From assembly GCA_964596405.1 (NCBI GenBank), contig CAZQSS010000015.1:1-23169 (forward strand): a stretch of 23,169 bases of DNA. Reading direction: 5' to 3'. A program made the translations under genes and the position numbers. The notes beneath the pieces were generated by a model. It was not told the origin of the DNA. It saw nothing but the letters and a program-made list of their open reading frames with translations, and did not search any database. Below, in pieces: positions 12,392-20,185 of the stretch; the stretch's first letter is position 1, and the number at the start of each line of letters is the position of its first letter. The DNA is from CAZQSS01 sp964596405 (GTDB lineage: Bacteria > Patescibacteriota > Patescibacteriia > Magasanikbacterales > UBA10003).

Positions 12392-14062
12392 ATGCCATCG
12401 TCCGGTTTAAAATTTTCCGATGACTTGACCGCCAAACTGGCGGCCAAAATGGGAGATATCAATTTAAAACAAAAAGAACAGGAAGCCGAAGCCAAGGCTG
12501 CCGGTTTGGGTTTACCGTATATTAATTTATATCGTTTCCCCATCACGGTTGACGCCATCACTCTTATTCCCAAAGAAGAATCAACGCGTTTGCAGGCGGT
12601 ATGTTTTCTTTATGCCGGTGAAGAAATCAGAATGGGCGCGGTGGATCCGTCTTTACCCGAGATTCCCGAATTGTTACATGTTCTGGAAGAGCGTCACCAT
12701 GCTCACGGCATGCTGTATTTACTTTCCGAGAACAGTCTTAAAGAGGCCATGAAAATTTATGATGCTCTGCCATCAATTAAAGAACGGCCCAAAGATGTGG
12801 TAATAAATGAAGCGGATTTGGACCGGTTGAGCCAGGCTATCGGTTCTTTCACGGAATTGAGTAAAAAAATAAAAGAGGCCAGCACCACGGACGTTTTAAC
12901 TATGATGCTGGCGGCGGCGTTGAAGTTTAATTCTTCTGACGTCCATGTGGAAGCGGAAGAAAAGCGCATTGTTTTGCGTTTGCGCTTAGATGGTATTTTA
13001 AACGAGGCGGCGGATTTATCCAGCGACTCTTGGCACAAAATTATCTCCCGCATCAAACTGATTTCCGGTTTGAAAATTAATATTGAAGACAAGCCGCAAG
13101 ACGGCCGTTTTACCATTGCCATCAAGGGCCAAAAAATTGATGTCCGCGTTTCCACTATTCCCACTTCTTTTGGTGAAAGCGTGGTCATGCGTATTTTAAA
13201 ACCCATGGCCAATTTAAATATGGAAGATTTGGGTTTTCGCGGCCACGCGGCTGAAGTTTTAAAAGGACAGGTAGAGAGATCCAACGGCATGATTGTCACC
13301 ACCGGTCCCACCGGTTCAGGTAAAACCACCACCCTGTATTCTATTTTACAAAAATTAAATCAGCCGGATGTCAAAATTATTACTTTAGAAGATCCGGTGG
13401 AGTATAAGTTGCCGGGGATTAATCAAAGTCAGATTGACCCGAGCCGCGATTACACTTTTGCCAAAGGTTTGCGTTCAATTTTGCGTCAAGATCCGGATAT
13501 TGTGATGGTGGGAGAAATCCGCGATTTGGAAACGGCCGAAGTGGCTATTCAAGCCGCTTTGACCGGCCACTTAATGCTTTCCACTATTCATACCAACAGC
13601 GCCGCTGGCGCGGTACCCCGGTTTCTTTCTATGGGGGTTAAACCATTTTTACTGGCTCCATCCCTCAACGTGGTGATTGGTCAGCGGTTGGTGCGCAAGC
13701 TTTGCGAGAAATGCAAAAAAGAAATTACCTTGGATGAAAAAACCATGACACGGACAAAGGAAGTGTTGGAGAAACTACCCGAAGCGGAAAAAAAGCGGGT
13801 TGATTTGAATAATCTGAAATTTTATACTGGCGGCGGTTGTGAGGCGTGTGGTGGTTTGGGCTATAAAGGCCGGATGGGTATTTACGAGGTTTTAGAGATG
13901 AATAAAGAAATTGAACAGATGATTTTGAAAAACGAGATGTCGGTTTATGTGATTGAAGAGGTAGCCATCAAAAACGGTATGGTGACGATGGCGCAAGATG
14001 GTGTCCTTAAGGCTTTAGAAGGGATTACTTCAGTTGACGAAGTTTTCCGGGTGGCGCAGTAA
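12392..14062 (+). CDS. pilB: Type IV pilus assembly / type II secretion ATPase (PilB/GspE family)
   Basis: The 556-residue cytoplasmic hexameric ATPase powers pilus extension. The N-terminal third (about 1-160) is a divergent MshEN/GspE-N-like region. The core has Walker A GPTGSGKT (305-312), the Asp box ITLEDPVEY (330-338), Walker B DIVMVGEIRD (369-378) and the His box TGHLMLSTIHTN (391-402). The tetracysteine zinc site (C438/C441 and C483/C486) marks assembly ATPases (PilB/GspE) rather than PilT. ATG 12392 is chosen over an upstream TTG (12374), which lies in the leader repeat. No SD is present. PilC, pilin and peptidase genes are not in this window. Confidence 0.93.
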   Translation: MPSSGLKFSDDLTAKLAAKMGDINLKQKEQEAEAKAAGLGLPYINLYRFPITVDAITLIPKEESTRLQAVCFLYAGEEIRMGAVDPSLPEIPELLHVLEERHHAHGMLYLLSENSLKEAMKIYDALPSIKERPKDVVINEADLDRLSQAIGSFTELSKKIKEASTTDVLTMMLAAALKFNSSDVHVEAEEKRIVLRLRLDGILNEAADLSSDSWHKIISRIKLISGLKINIEDKPQDGRFTIAIKGQKIDVRVSTIPTSFGESVVMRILKPMANLNMEDLGFRGHAAEVLKGQVERSNGMIVTTGPTGSGKTTTLYSILQKLNQPDVKIITLEDPVEYKLPGINQSQIDPSRDYTFAKGLRSILRQDPDIVMVGEIRDLETAEVAIQAALTGHLMLSTIHTNSAAGAVPRFLSMGVKPFLLAPSLNVVIGQRLVRKLCEKCKKEITLDEKTMTRTKEVLEKLPEAEKKRVDLNNLKFYTGGGCEACGGLGYKGRMGIYEVLEMNKEIEQMILKNEMSVYVIEEVAIKNGMVTMAQDGVLKALEGITSVDEVFRVAQ

Positions 14063-14066
14063 CTTG

Positions 14067-14124
14067 TCCCGCCGCACTGAAATTTCTAAAAAATAAGGAA
14101 GGCGGGATCCCGCTGTGGCGGGAA
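14067..14124. repeat. TCCCGCC..GGCGGGATCCCGC element, stand-alone copy
   Basis: It runs from TCCCGCCGCAC through AAGGAAGGCGGGATCCCGC to TGTGGCGGG. It matches the 57-bp insert at 7024-7080 in ends, length and inverted-repeat architecture, but differs in its AT-rich core. It lies between pilB and the next gene. Confidence 0.75.
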
Positions 14125-14161
14125 AACATGAAGCGTGAAACTTATAATTTTTTAAATTTTT

Positions 14162-15529
14162 ATGTCTCCAAGAAAAAAAGTTAATCCCGTGCCAGTTTCA
14201 ATTCAAGCCCAAGGGCCGGTTACACCGTTACCGGAAATAAAATTGGAACAAGCAATTTTATCTGTCAATCCGCCGGAAGCCGTTGCTGGCCCCAAACAGG
14301 CCAAACCGCGGCGCAGACGGGCGGTAGCTGCCAAAAAGGCGGTTAAACCCGCGGCCGTCAATAAAGAGATAGCTGTTCGCGATCAAACTGAAAGCGGGGC
14401 GGAAGAATATTTTAGCCCCACGCCTCATTTTTATCGCACCATTGCTTTGGGTTTTGTGGCGGTTTCCGTGGTCGTGATTTTTTTGGTATTGTATTTGACC
14501 GGCAACCGAGCCACTATAGATTTAACCTTGAAAGAGCGCACGGTGAAGGCGGATAGTTTGGTTAATTTAGTTCCGAAGCTGGAAGAGGGCGCCACAGATC
14601 AGATTGAGGGTTGGGTTTTGGAGTTGTCAGTTAAAGGTGAAAAGAAGTTTGCGGTCTCTGAAGGTAAAGAATCGCCTGTCGCGGCGACCGGCCAGGTGAC
14701 AATTTATAATAAAACCGCTCGAGACCAAAAATTGGTCGCCACGACGCGTCTTTTAAGTGGCGATACATTATTCAGATTAAAACGCGGCGTGACGGCGCCG
14801 GCCAAAGGCCAGGTGATAGCCGAAGTTTACGCGGACAAGCCGGGTAAAGAGGGCGAGATCGGGCCGTCAAAATTTGTTATCCCCGGCCTTTCAGAAATTT
14901 TACAAAAAAATATTTACGCGGAAAGCGAAGCGGCTATGAGTGGCGGGACAAAATTTATTAACGCCTTGACGGACGAAGAAATAAAAAAGGCCCAGGAAGA
15001 TTTGATTGGTCAATTATTTGCCGAAGGCAAACTGAAGCTTCAGGCCTTGGCGTCTTCATCTAAAACCTACGACGGTCGGGTGTTTACTTATTATCAGCCG
15101 ATTATGAAAACTGAAGCCAAGGCCGGTCAGGAAATTTCGGAATTTAAATTGAGCGGCGGATTGAATGTCGTGGGTCTTTTTTACAAGTCGGCGGATTTGA
15201 ACAAAATAATGCTGGCCAATCTCCATTCCAACTTAATGGATGAAGAAAAAATTATCGGCGAGCCGTCACGGCCTTCCGTTGAAGTCAGTAAGTACGATCT
15301 AAAAGCCAAAACCGCCGAGCTAAGGGTGACCGAAGAAGCTCAATCACGGGTTACTTACTCCAAAGATTTGTTAGACAATAGCCGGCTTTTGGGACAGAAA
15401 AAAGCCGCGGCCGAGGAATATCTAAAGAGCCTGTCGTGGATTGACCGGGTGGAAATTAAAATTATACCCGCCTGGTTTAGTAAATTGCCCGGTTCGGCCA
15501 GCCGCGTGGAAATTAAAGTAAAAGAATAA
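14162..15529 (+). CDS. Membrane-anchored baseplate-J-like protein
   Basis: The 455-residue protein has a long Pro/Lys/Arg-rich cytoplasmic N-terminus with an RRRR patch near residues 49-53. One transmembrane segment follows (about 93-113), then a large extracytoplasmic domain. A segment around residues 170-242 (AATGQVTIYNKTARDQKLVA.. to ..FVIPGL) resembles the core of baseplate J/gp47-type domains found in CPR membrane proteins; the phage name does not imply a phage here. It follows pilB on the same strand, so a cell-envelope or pilus-associated role is possible but inferred. The ATG lacks an SD. The gene ends before a strong terminator. Confidence 0.7.
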   Translation: MSPRKKVNPVPVSIQAQGPVTPLPEIKLEQAILSVNPPEAVAGPKQAKPRRRRAVAAKKAVKPAAVNKEIAVRDQTESGAEEYFSPTPHFYRTIALGFVAVSVVVIFLVLYLTGNRATIDLTLKERTVKADSLVNLVPKLEEGATDQIEGWVLELSVKGEKKFAVSEGKESPVAATGQVTIYNKTARDQKLVATTRLLSGDTLFRLKRGVTAPAKGQVIAEVYADKPGKEGEIGPSKFVIPGLSEILQKNIYAESEAAMSGGTKFINALTDEEIKKAQEDLIGQLFAEGKLKLQALASSSKTYDGRVFTYYQPIMKTEAKAGQEISEFKLSGGLNVVGLFYKSADLNKIMLANLHSNLMDEEKIIGEPSRPSVEVSKYDLKAKTAELRVTEEAQSRVTYSKDLLDNSRLLGQKKAAAEEYLKSLSWIDRVEIKIIPAWFSKLPGSASRVEIKVKE

Positions 15530-15539
15530 TCATTTATCC

Positions 15540-15573
15540 AAACAGGCTTCTCTTGACGAGAAGTCTGTTTTTT
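15540..15573 (+). terminator. Strong terminator whose loop contains TTGAC
   Basis: AAACAGGCTTCTC (15540-15552) pairs with GAGAAGTCTGTTT (15558-15570), 13 bp including one G-T, with loop TTGAC and a run of six Ts. Confidence 0.93.
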
Positions 15574-15629
15574 GTTAAGGTTTAATGAACAAAAAGCTCT
15601 TTTAACAATGCGCAAAAAGGAGAAGAAAA

Positions 15630-16541
15630 GTGATTATTACGGTTCTGTGTGGCATTCTTTTGATCATGATTCTGGTCACCATCCATGAGATGGGTCATCT
15701 TTTGGTGGCCCGGGCATATGGCGTGGGCGTTGAGCAGTTCGCCTTCGGGTTCGGTCCCGGCTTCAAAATGTTTACTGTCAAGGGGATACCCGTCTACTTT
15801 CGGTTCATTCTTTTGGGTGGTTATGTCAGACTCAAGACAAGGGGTGACAAAACTGCCGTAAGTGATGGTAAGTGTCTTGAAGACGCTCTTTGGTGGCAAA
15901 AGATTCTGATTTTTGTCGCCGGTATCGGTTTTAACCTGATTACGGCCGTGATTTTGCGGACGCTGATGTATTGGTTTGCGCCGGCTGACACACAAGTTGT
16001 TATTCTTTCAATGAAATTCCAGTTTGCCACCGTGGCAACTTGGTATTTGGCGCCACTCTACGCTCTCGAGGCAGTGGCTGTGGCCTTTGCCATTTACTTC
16101 TTGGCAACAGTGGCTGGCATGGGTTTTATGTTTTGGAAAACATTGAGCGGTTTGGTGGTCAGTCTTTGGTTGTTCATCACCGGGCTGTTCAATTTGGCAG
16201 CGCCCACGATTAACATTGCGCCGTTGACGCCGATCCCGCATGGCGGTTTTGTCGGCACGGTGGGGTTGGGCGCCAATGCTCACTTTGGTGTCTGGTCGTT
16301 CATCGGTTTGCTCTATTTGGTTTCACTTTTGCTGGCAGCCCTGAACATGGCGCCGCTCATGCCTTTTGATGGCGGTCATATCACCGTTACCTTGGTGGAG
16401 CGGATATTCGGTAAAAACCGCTTTTCAAGTTTTGTGGCCCAAGCGATCACTTACGTCGGTTTTATAATCTTGGCCGTCCTCCTGCTTAACATGCTGATGA
16501 GCGACGCGTCTGATCTGCTCCAATTCATAAACAAAAAGTAA
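15630..16541 (+). CDS. M50-family intramembrane zinc protease (RseP/site-2-protease-like)
   Basis: The 303-residue polytopic membrane protein has the zinc motif HEMGH (19-23) in the first transmembrane helix and the matching NMAPLMPFDGG (239-249) in a late helix, supplying Asp247. These define site-2 proteases, which cut membrane-bound regulators such as anti-sigma factors or clear signal peptides. The region where RseP carries PDZ domains holds only membrane helices and short loops, so this is a compact PDZ-less form. The GTG start at 15630 has a strong SD, AAAAAGGAG, at 7 bases, unlike most neighbours. Terminators on both sides make it a single-gene unit. Confidence 0.9.
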   Translation: MIITVLCGILLIMILVTIHEMGHLLVARAYGVGVEQFAFGFGPGFKMFTVKGIPVYFRFILLGGYVRLKTRGDKTAVSDGKCLEDALWWQKILIFVAGIGFNLITAVILRTLMYWFAPADTQVVILSMKFQFATVATWYLAPLYALEAVAVAFAIYFLATVAGMGFMFWKTLSGLVVSLWLFITGLFNLAAPTINIAPLTPIPHGGFVGTVGLGANAHFGVWSFIGLLYLVSLLLAALNMAPLMPFDGGHITVTLVERIFGKNRFSSFVAQAITYVGFIILAVLLLNMLMSDASDLLQFINKK

Positions 16542-16545
16542 ACGC

Positions 16546-16582
16546 AAGCCCCCAATGTCGTTTGACAAACTGGGGCTTTTTT
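16546..16582 (+). terminator. Terminator after the M50 gene
   Basis: AAGCCCC (16546-16552) pairs with GGGGCTT (16572-16578), with an inner TGTC-GTTT-GACA hairpin, followed by T6. The apical part contains the TTGACA used by the next promoter. Confidence 0.85.
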
Positions 16583-16590
16583 AATACTAT
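16562..16590 (+). promoter_or_regulatory. Probable thrS promoter overlapping the terminator
   Basis: TTGACA (16562-16567), a 17-bp spacer and TACTAT (16585-16590). The -35 lies in the terminator hairpin and the T tract lies in the spacer. The leader would be about 25 nt, too short for a T-box. Confidence 0.6.
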
Positions 16591-16620
16591 GAATAAGTAA
16601 TCATTTTGAATAATACTGAT

Positions 16621-18429
16621 ATGAATCAAGAACAATTAGAAACGATGAGGCACTCAACCGCTCACCTAATGGCCACGGCCGTCCAAAGCCTTTTTCCCGA
16701 GGCTAAATTCGGCGTGGGGCCGGTGGTAGAAAACGGTTTTTATTATGATATGGAACTGCCACGCTCGCTTACTCCGCTTGACCTTCAAAAAATTGAAAAG
16801 AGAATGAAGGATTTCCAACAGCAAAAAATTCCTTTCGTCCGTGAAGAAATGTCAATTGATGAGGCGATTAAGCTTTTTGAATCAATGGGGCAGAAGTATA
16901 AAGTGGAACTCCTGAATGATTTGAAAAAATTCGGCACCACCAAAATTAAGGACATTAAGGAATCAGAATCGGTAGGCGCCGAAGGTAGTAAGGCCACGAT
17001 TTACAAAACCGGCAAGTTTGTTGATTTGTGCCGCGGGCCCCACGTCGCCACCGCTAGAGATGTTGGTGTTTTCAAATTGCATAAATTGGCCGGCGCGTAT
17101 TGGCGTGGCGATCAAGAGCGCGAGCAATTACAGCGCGTTTATGGTTTGGCTTTTGCCACCCAGAAAGAATTGGAAGATTATTTAAAATTATTGGAAGAAG
17201 CGGAAAAACGCGATCATCGTAAAATCGGAGCGGAACAGGAATTATTTTTTATTGACGATATGGTGGGCAAGGGATTGATTTTATGGCAACCCAATGGCAC
17301 GATTATCCGCGATGAAATTGAAAAGTTAGCGGTTGAAAAAGAAAAAGAATATGGTTATGTGCGGGTGGTAACGCCGCATTTGGCCAAAGAACAGCTTTAT
17401 CTGACCTCCGGTCATTTGCCGTACTACAAAGACAGTATGTATCCGGCCATGGTGATGGACGACGGCACTTATTATATGAAAGCCATGAATTGTCCGCATC
17501 ATCATGTTATTTATAACCATGGTTTGCACAGTTACCGCGAACTGCCCATTCGCATCGCTGAATATGGCACGGTTTATCGCAATGAACTTTCCGGCACTTT
17601 GGCCGGGCTTTTGCGCGTCCGTTGTCTGGCCATGAATGACGCGCATATGTATTGCCGCAAGGATCAGATTAAAGATGAATTTAAACGGGTAATGAAACTG
17701 ACCATGGAGCTTTTCAAGATTTTTGGTTTGAAAGATTTTTGGTTCAGGTTGTCGCGCTGGAGCCCGGAGCATTTGGAAAAATATATCAATGAGCCAAAAA
17801 ATTGGGATTATGCCGAAGGCGTAATTCGCGAGGTGTTGAAAGAAATGAAAGTAAAATTTGTGGAAGTGGTTGACGAGGCCGCCTTCTATGGCCCCAAAGT
17901 GGACGTGCAATTTAAATCGGTGATTGGCCGCGAAGAGACCATGTCCACCATTCAGCTGGATTTTGCCGCCAAACAACGTTTTAATTTGAAATATATTGAT
18001 GAAACAGGCAAAGAAAATAATGAAGTGTTTGTGATTCATCGCGCCCCGCTCTCCACTCATGAAAGATTCACGGCTTTTCTGATTGAATACTATGCCGGTA
18101 TCTGGCCGGTATGGCTCGCGCCGGTGCAGGTGGCGCTGATTCCGGTGGGTCAAGGCCATATCAAACCGGCAGAAAAATTGGCCAAAATTTTAGGCGAGGC
18201 CGGTATTCGGGTGGAAGTTTATAATCTCAATGAAACGGTCGGTTATAAAATCCGCAAGGCGGAGAAACAAAAAGTGCCGTATATGCTGGTCCTCGGCGAT
18301 AAAGAGGTGGGCAAATCTAAAGAAATAAAAACATTGATGGTGCGGGTGCGGGGCAAAGAAGGTCTGCTTAAAATTCCGACGAAAAAATTCATAGAAAAAA
18401 TAAAGGGAGAAATTGCCAATCGGAGCTAG
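16621..18429 (+). CDS. thrS: Threonyl-tRNA synthetase lacking the TGS domain
   Basis: This 602-residue class II synthetase charges tRNA-Thr. It begins directly with the editing domain (HSTAH at 11-15, CRGPH at 137-141), so the N-terminal TGS domain is absent, as in other CPR enzymes. Zinc ligands for threonine recognition are C291 (MNCPHHH), H342 and H473 (HRAP). Motif 2 arginine is R320 in YRNELSG and motif 3 has ERF (481-483). The C-terminal anticodon-binding domain starts near 503. Residues around H342 read CLAMNDAH where most enzymes have GFTQDDAH. ATG 16621 fits the domain start better than TTG 16606. No SD is present. Confidence 0.96.
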   Translation: MNQEQLETMRHSTAHLMATAVQSLFPEAKFGVGPVVENGFYYDMELPRSLTPLDLQKIEKRMKDFQQQKIPFVREEMSIDEAIKLFESMGQKYKVELLNDLKKFGTTKIKDIKESESVGAEGSKATIYKTGKFVDLCRGPHVATARDVGVFKLHKLAGAYWRGDQEREQLQRVYGLAFATQKELEDYLKLLEEAEKRDHRKIGAEQELFFIDDMVGKGLILWQPNGTIIRDEIEKLAVEKEKEYGYVRVVTPHLAKEQLYLTSGHLPYYKDSMYPAMVMDDGTYYMKAMNCPHHHVIYNHGLHSYRELPIRIAEYGTVYRNELSGTLAGLLRVRCLAMNDAHMYCRKDQIKDEFKRVMKLTMELFKIFGLKDFWFRLSRWSPEHLEKYINEPKNWDYAEGVIREVLKEMKVKFVEVVDEAAFYGPKVDVQFKSVIGREETMSTIQLDFAAKQRFNLKYIDETGKENNEVFVIHRAPLSTHERFTAFLIEYYAGIWPVWLAPVQVALIPVGQGHIKPAEKLAKILGEAGIRVEVYNLNETVGYKIRKAEKQKVPYMLVLGDKEVGKSKEIKTLMVRVRGKEGLLKIPTKKFIEKIKGEIANRS

Positions 18430-18456
18430 TTTAAGCCAAATTTAGCTTGAACCCTC

Positions 18457-18485
18457 TTGACAAAAAGTTATTTTTGTGCTATACT
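18457..18485 (+). promoter_or_regulatory. Near-consensus extended -10 promoter
   Basis: TTGACA (18457-18462), 17 bp, TATACT (18480-18485) with TGC before it. It closely resembles the promoter at 4185 (CTCTTGACAA ... TTTGTG.TATACTA). A TTTAAGC/GCTTGAA hairpin after thrS lies just upstream. Confidence 0.88.
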
Positions 18486-18535
18486 AAAAATGACTTTAAA
18501 TTTTAAACTTTAAGTATATGCGCGAAGGATGTTCT

Positions 18536-18976
18536 ATGCCAGAAGAACTAACAAAAATGAAGCCGCCGACACCAGAGAACGATGCTGATCTCGCGGCCGG
18601 TATTGAGGACGAAATGCGCGCGCAGATGCTTTTAAAAGATCCAAAGATGTTGGAGAACTACTTGCGCGTTGGTTTTAAAGTGATGATGGAAAGGATGCCG
18701 CCGGCCGCCGAGGCTTTAAAAGGGCGGGAGTCGCGAATAGACGCTTTAGTTCAGGAAACGCGGCTACGCCTGACTGCTCTTGCCAAGAGCGCGCCCGAGG
18801 AGGTGAAAAACACATTGAAGATGGTTGAAATAATGATGAACCAATTGGGGAAGAGGACGGCGATGCAAGAAGAAAACAAAAAACAGGATTTAGCGGCGGA
18901 GAGGCTCCTGGGTGTGTTACAGAAAGATATTTGGGGTGAAACGATGGAACAGGCTCATCAAGGGAAAAAAGAATAA
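18536..18976 (+). CDS. Small acidic helical protein of unknown function
   Basis: ATG 18536 is preferred over ATG 18518 because GAAGGA sits 6 bases before it, giving 146 residues starting MPEELTKMKPPTPEND. The sequence is soluble, Met- and charge-rich, and almost entirely predicted helix, with a likely coiled-coil stretch over AEALKGRESRIDALVQETR and the segment that follows. There is no membrane segment or recognised domain. It is a single-gene unit between its own strong promoter and a bidirectional terminator. Confidence 0.75.
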   Translation: MPEELTKMKPPTPENDADLAAGIEDEMRAQMLLKDPKMLENYLRVGFKVMMERMPPAAEALKGRESRIDALVQETRLRLTALAKSAPEEVKNTLKMVEIMMNQLGKRTAMQEENKKQDLAAERLLGVLQKDIWGETMEQAHQGKKE

Positions 18977-18986
18977 TAAAAAAATA

Positions 18987-19018
18987 AACCCCTCCGATGT
19001 GACGTCGGAGGGGTTTTG
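18987..19018. terminator. Bidirectional terminator between convergent genes
   Basis: AACCCCTCCGA (18987-18997) pairs perfectly with TCGGAGGGGTT (19005-19015), loop TGTGACG. TTTTG follows on plus. On minus the stem is followed by TTTATTTTTTTATT. It serves both the 146-residue gene and the minus-strand metzincin gene. Confidence 0.92.
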
Positions 19019-19585
19019 TTATGGTTCTTTGGCGCAACAGCCGTGCACCAGGCAGAAAGCTTGTTTGTCCTTTTTGGTCAGACCGGAGAATTTGCCAGCC
19101 TCGGCCGCCGGGTACATTATCACGTTAGGGTCGTTGCCAATATGGATTAACCCAACCCAGTGGCCTAATTCATGGAGAGCGACGATATAGAGGTGCGCGC
19201 TGATATAGTCATGGAATGTGAAGATGAGAATATCGGTTTTAGTGGCGTAACCGCCAATGTTTGGCTGGTCGGTTACATCGACCAAAAACTCATAGCTTTC
19301 ATCAGGCTCGGCTGTTTTATAGATTATGTTATATTCATCGCCGGGGTCTATCTCCGATTGAAAGCCATTCGGATCAATCAAGCGGCCGCCGTAGATAATA
19401 ATATCTTCGCCGCAGTATTCGCGGCTGAAACGGTTCCATTCATCAATGGCTCGGTGGATTTGAGTCGTTTCTTCGTCGTTCCAGCTATCTTCAATCCAGA
19501 GAGTTTTGGGCAGATCAACCCGGTAACAGCCGAACACAGACAAAAGCAGAACGAGAATTACCACTCTTGCGCTATGCCGATCCAT
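19019..19585 (-). CDS. Lipoprotein metzincin (matrixin-like zinc protease)
   Basis: The 188-residue protein starts with a signal peptide and lipobox-like LSVFGC (lipidated Cys20), so it is probably tethered outside the cytoplasmic membrane. The zinc site HELGHWVGLIH (138-148) is the extended HExxHxxGxxH motif of metzincins, and the Met-turn VIMYP (155-159) follows 9 residues later, as in matrixin-type peptidases. There is no obvious propeptide cysteine switch. Two Cys near the C-terminus (HGCC) and C58 could form disulphides. The start at 19585 has a strong SD (AAAGGAGGG). The gene overlaps the end of the upstream gene by 28 bp, implying coupled translation. Confidence 0.85.
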   Translation of the reverse strand: MDRHSARVVILVLLLSVFGCYRVDLPKTLWIEDSWNDEETTQIHRAIDEWNRFSREYCGEDIIIYGGRLIDPNGFQSEIDPGDEYNIIYKTAEPDESYEFLVDVTDQPNIGGYATKTDILIFTFHDYISAHLYIVALHELGHWVGLIHIGNDPNVIMYPAAEAGKFSGLTKKDKQAFCLVHGCCAKEP

Positions 19586-20100
19586 ATCTGCCCTCCTTTA
19601 GCCGCTTCTTCGTAGAAAGGCCGGAAAAAATCGCCGTAGGCGGGAATAATTTCCCAAGGCCAGGGCAGGAAGACTCGCCAATCAATCGTCAGGCGGGTTT
19701 TGGGCGCAAGTTCTATTTCAGTGCCGACACCGGTGGTGATATCCAGCCGACGATCAATCTGCATGACGGAAACCGAATCAATCAGATTGGCAAAGACGCC
19801 AAAACTGATGTGAGTTCGTGTTTTTTTTAGACGGAGGATGTCGATAAGAGCATTAAGACCAAGACCATAGGGCGCCACCACATTAGCTTCCAGACCTAGC
19901 GGGGTATAGTCGGGCGCGCGCAAACGATAGGCCACAAAACCGGAAATCGGAGCAGTATGTTGTTTGTCCCAGTCCGTCAAGATGGGCAGGAGGGGCGCTC
20001 CGCCGCCGGCAATGATGATTTCGTTTTCAAGGTCGTCTGCTATGGCCGCTCCAGTGAATAAAAAAATGAACAGGAAACACACTAAAGTCGTGATGCGCAT
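19558..20100 (-). CDS. Secreted beta-rich protein, possibly an outer-membrane-like barrel
   Basis: The 180-residue protein has a Sec signal peptide (MRITTLVCFLFIFLFTGAAIA, cleavage likely after AIA). The mature part is rich in alternating hydrophobic/polar strands (SGFVAYRL, THISFGVFANL, RLDITTGVGTEIELAPKTRL, IDWRVF) and ends in an aromatic residue (GIAQEW), as outer-membrane beta-barrels do. CPR cells are thought to lack an outer membrane, so either the protein folds differently, or it was acquired by transfer, or the envelope is unusual. I recognise no family. The ATG at 20100 has a strong SD (AAAGGAG, 6 bases). It overlaps the metzincin gene, suggesting a joint surface function. Confidence 0.7.
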   Translation of the reverse strand: MRITTLVCFLFIFLFTGAAIADDLENEIIIAGGGAPLLPILTDWDKQHTAPISGFVAYRLRAPDYTPLGLEANVVAPYGLGLNALIDILRLKKTRTHISFGVFANLIDSVSVMQIDRRLDITTGVGTEIELAPKTRLTIDWRVFLPWPWEIIPAYGDFFRPFYEEAAKGGQIWIGIAQEW

Positions 20101-20123
20101 CGCGTTCTCCTTTGAATCTGGGT

Positions 20124-20152
20124 TTGCGTTTTTAAGGTGCTTTTGTTATCTT
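20124..20152 (+). promoter_or_regulatory. Possible miaB promoter
   Basis: TTGCGT (20124-20129), 17 bp, TATCTT (20147-20152). Both hexamers are imperfect. The leader would be about 25 nt. Confidence 0.4.
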
Positions 20153-20153
20153 A

Positions 20154-20182
20154 AGATTAGTCCTAATTTGAAAATGCGTCAA
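20154..20182 (-). promoter_or_regulatory. Possible divergent promoter of the beta-rich protein and metzincin
   Basis: On the minus strand, TTGACG (20177-20182) is 17 bp from TAATCT (20154-20159). The -10 is weak. The -35 overlaps the first bases of miaB. Confidence 0.35.
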
Positions 20183-20185
20183 GCC

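Noticed and set aside
14162..15529. Phage baseplate gene indicating a prophage
   Set aside because: The protein has a transmembrane anchor and a basic cytoplasmic tail, and no other phage genes are present; the fold resemblance alone does not make it viral.
19964..20185. N-terminal extension of MiaB from an upstream start at 19964
   Set aside because: The extra 74 residues are antisense to the signal-peptide region of the opposite gene, and the family starts at MKYHIITYGC.
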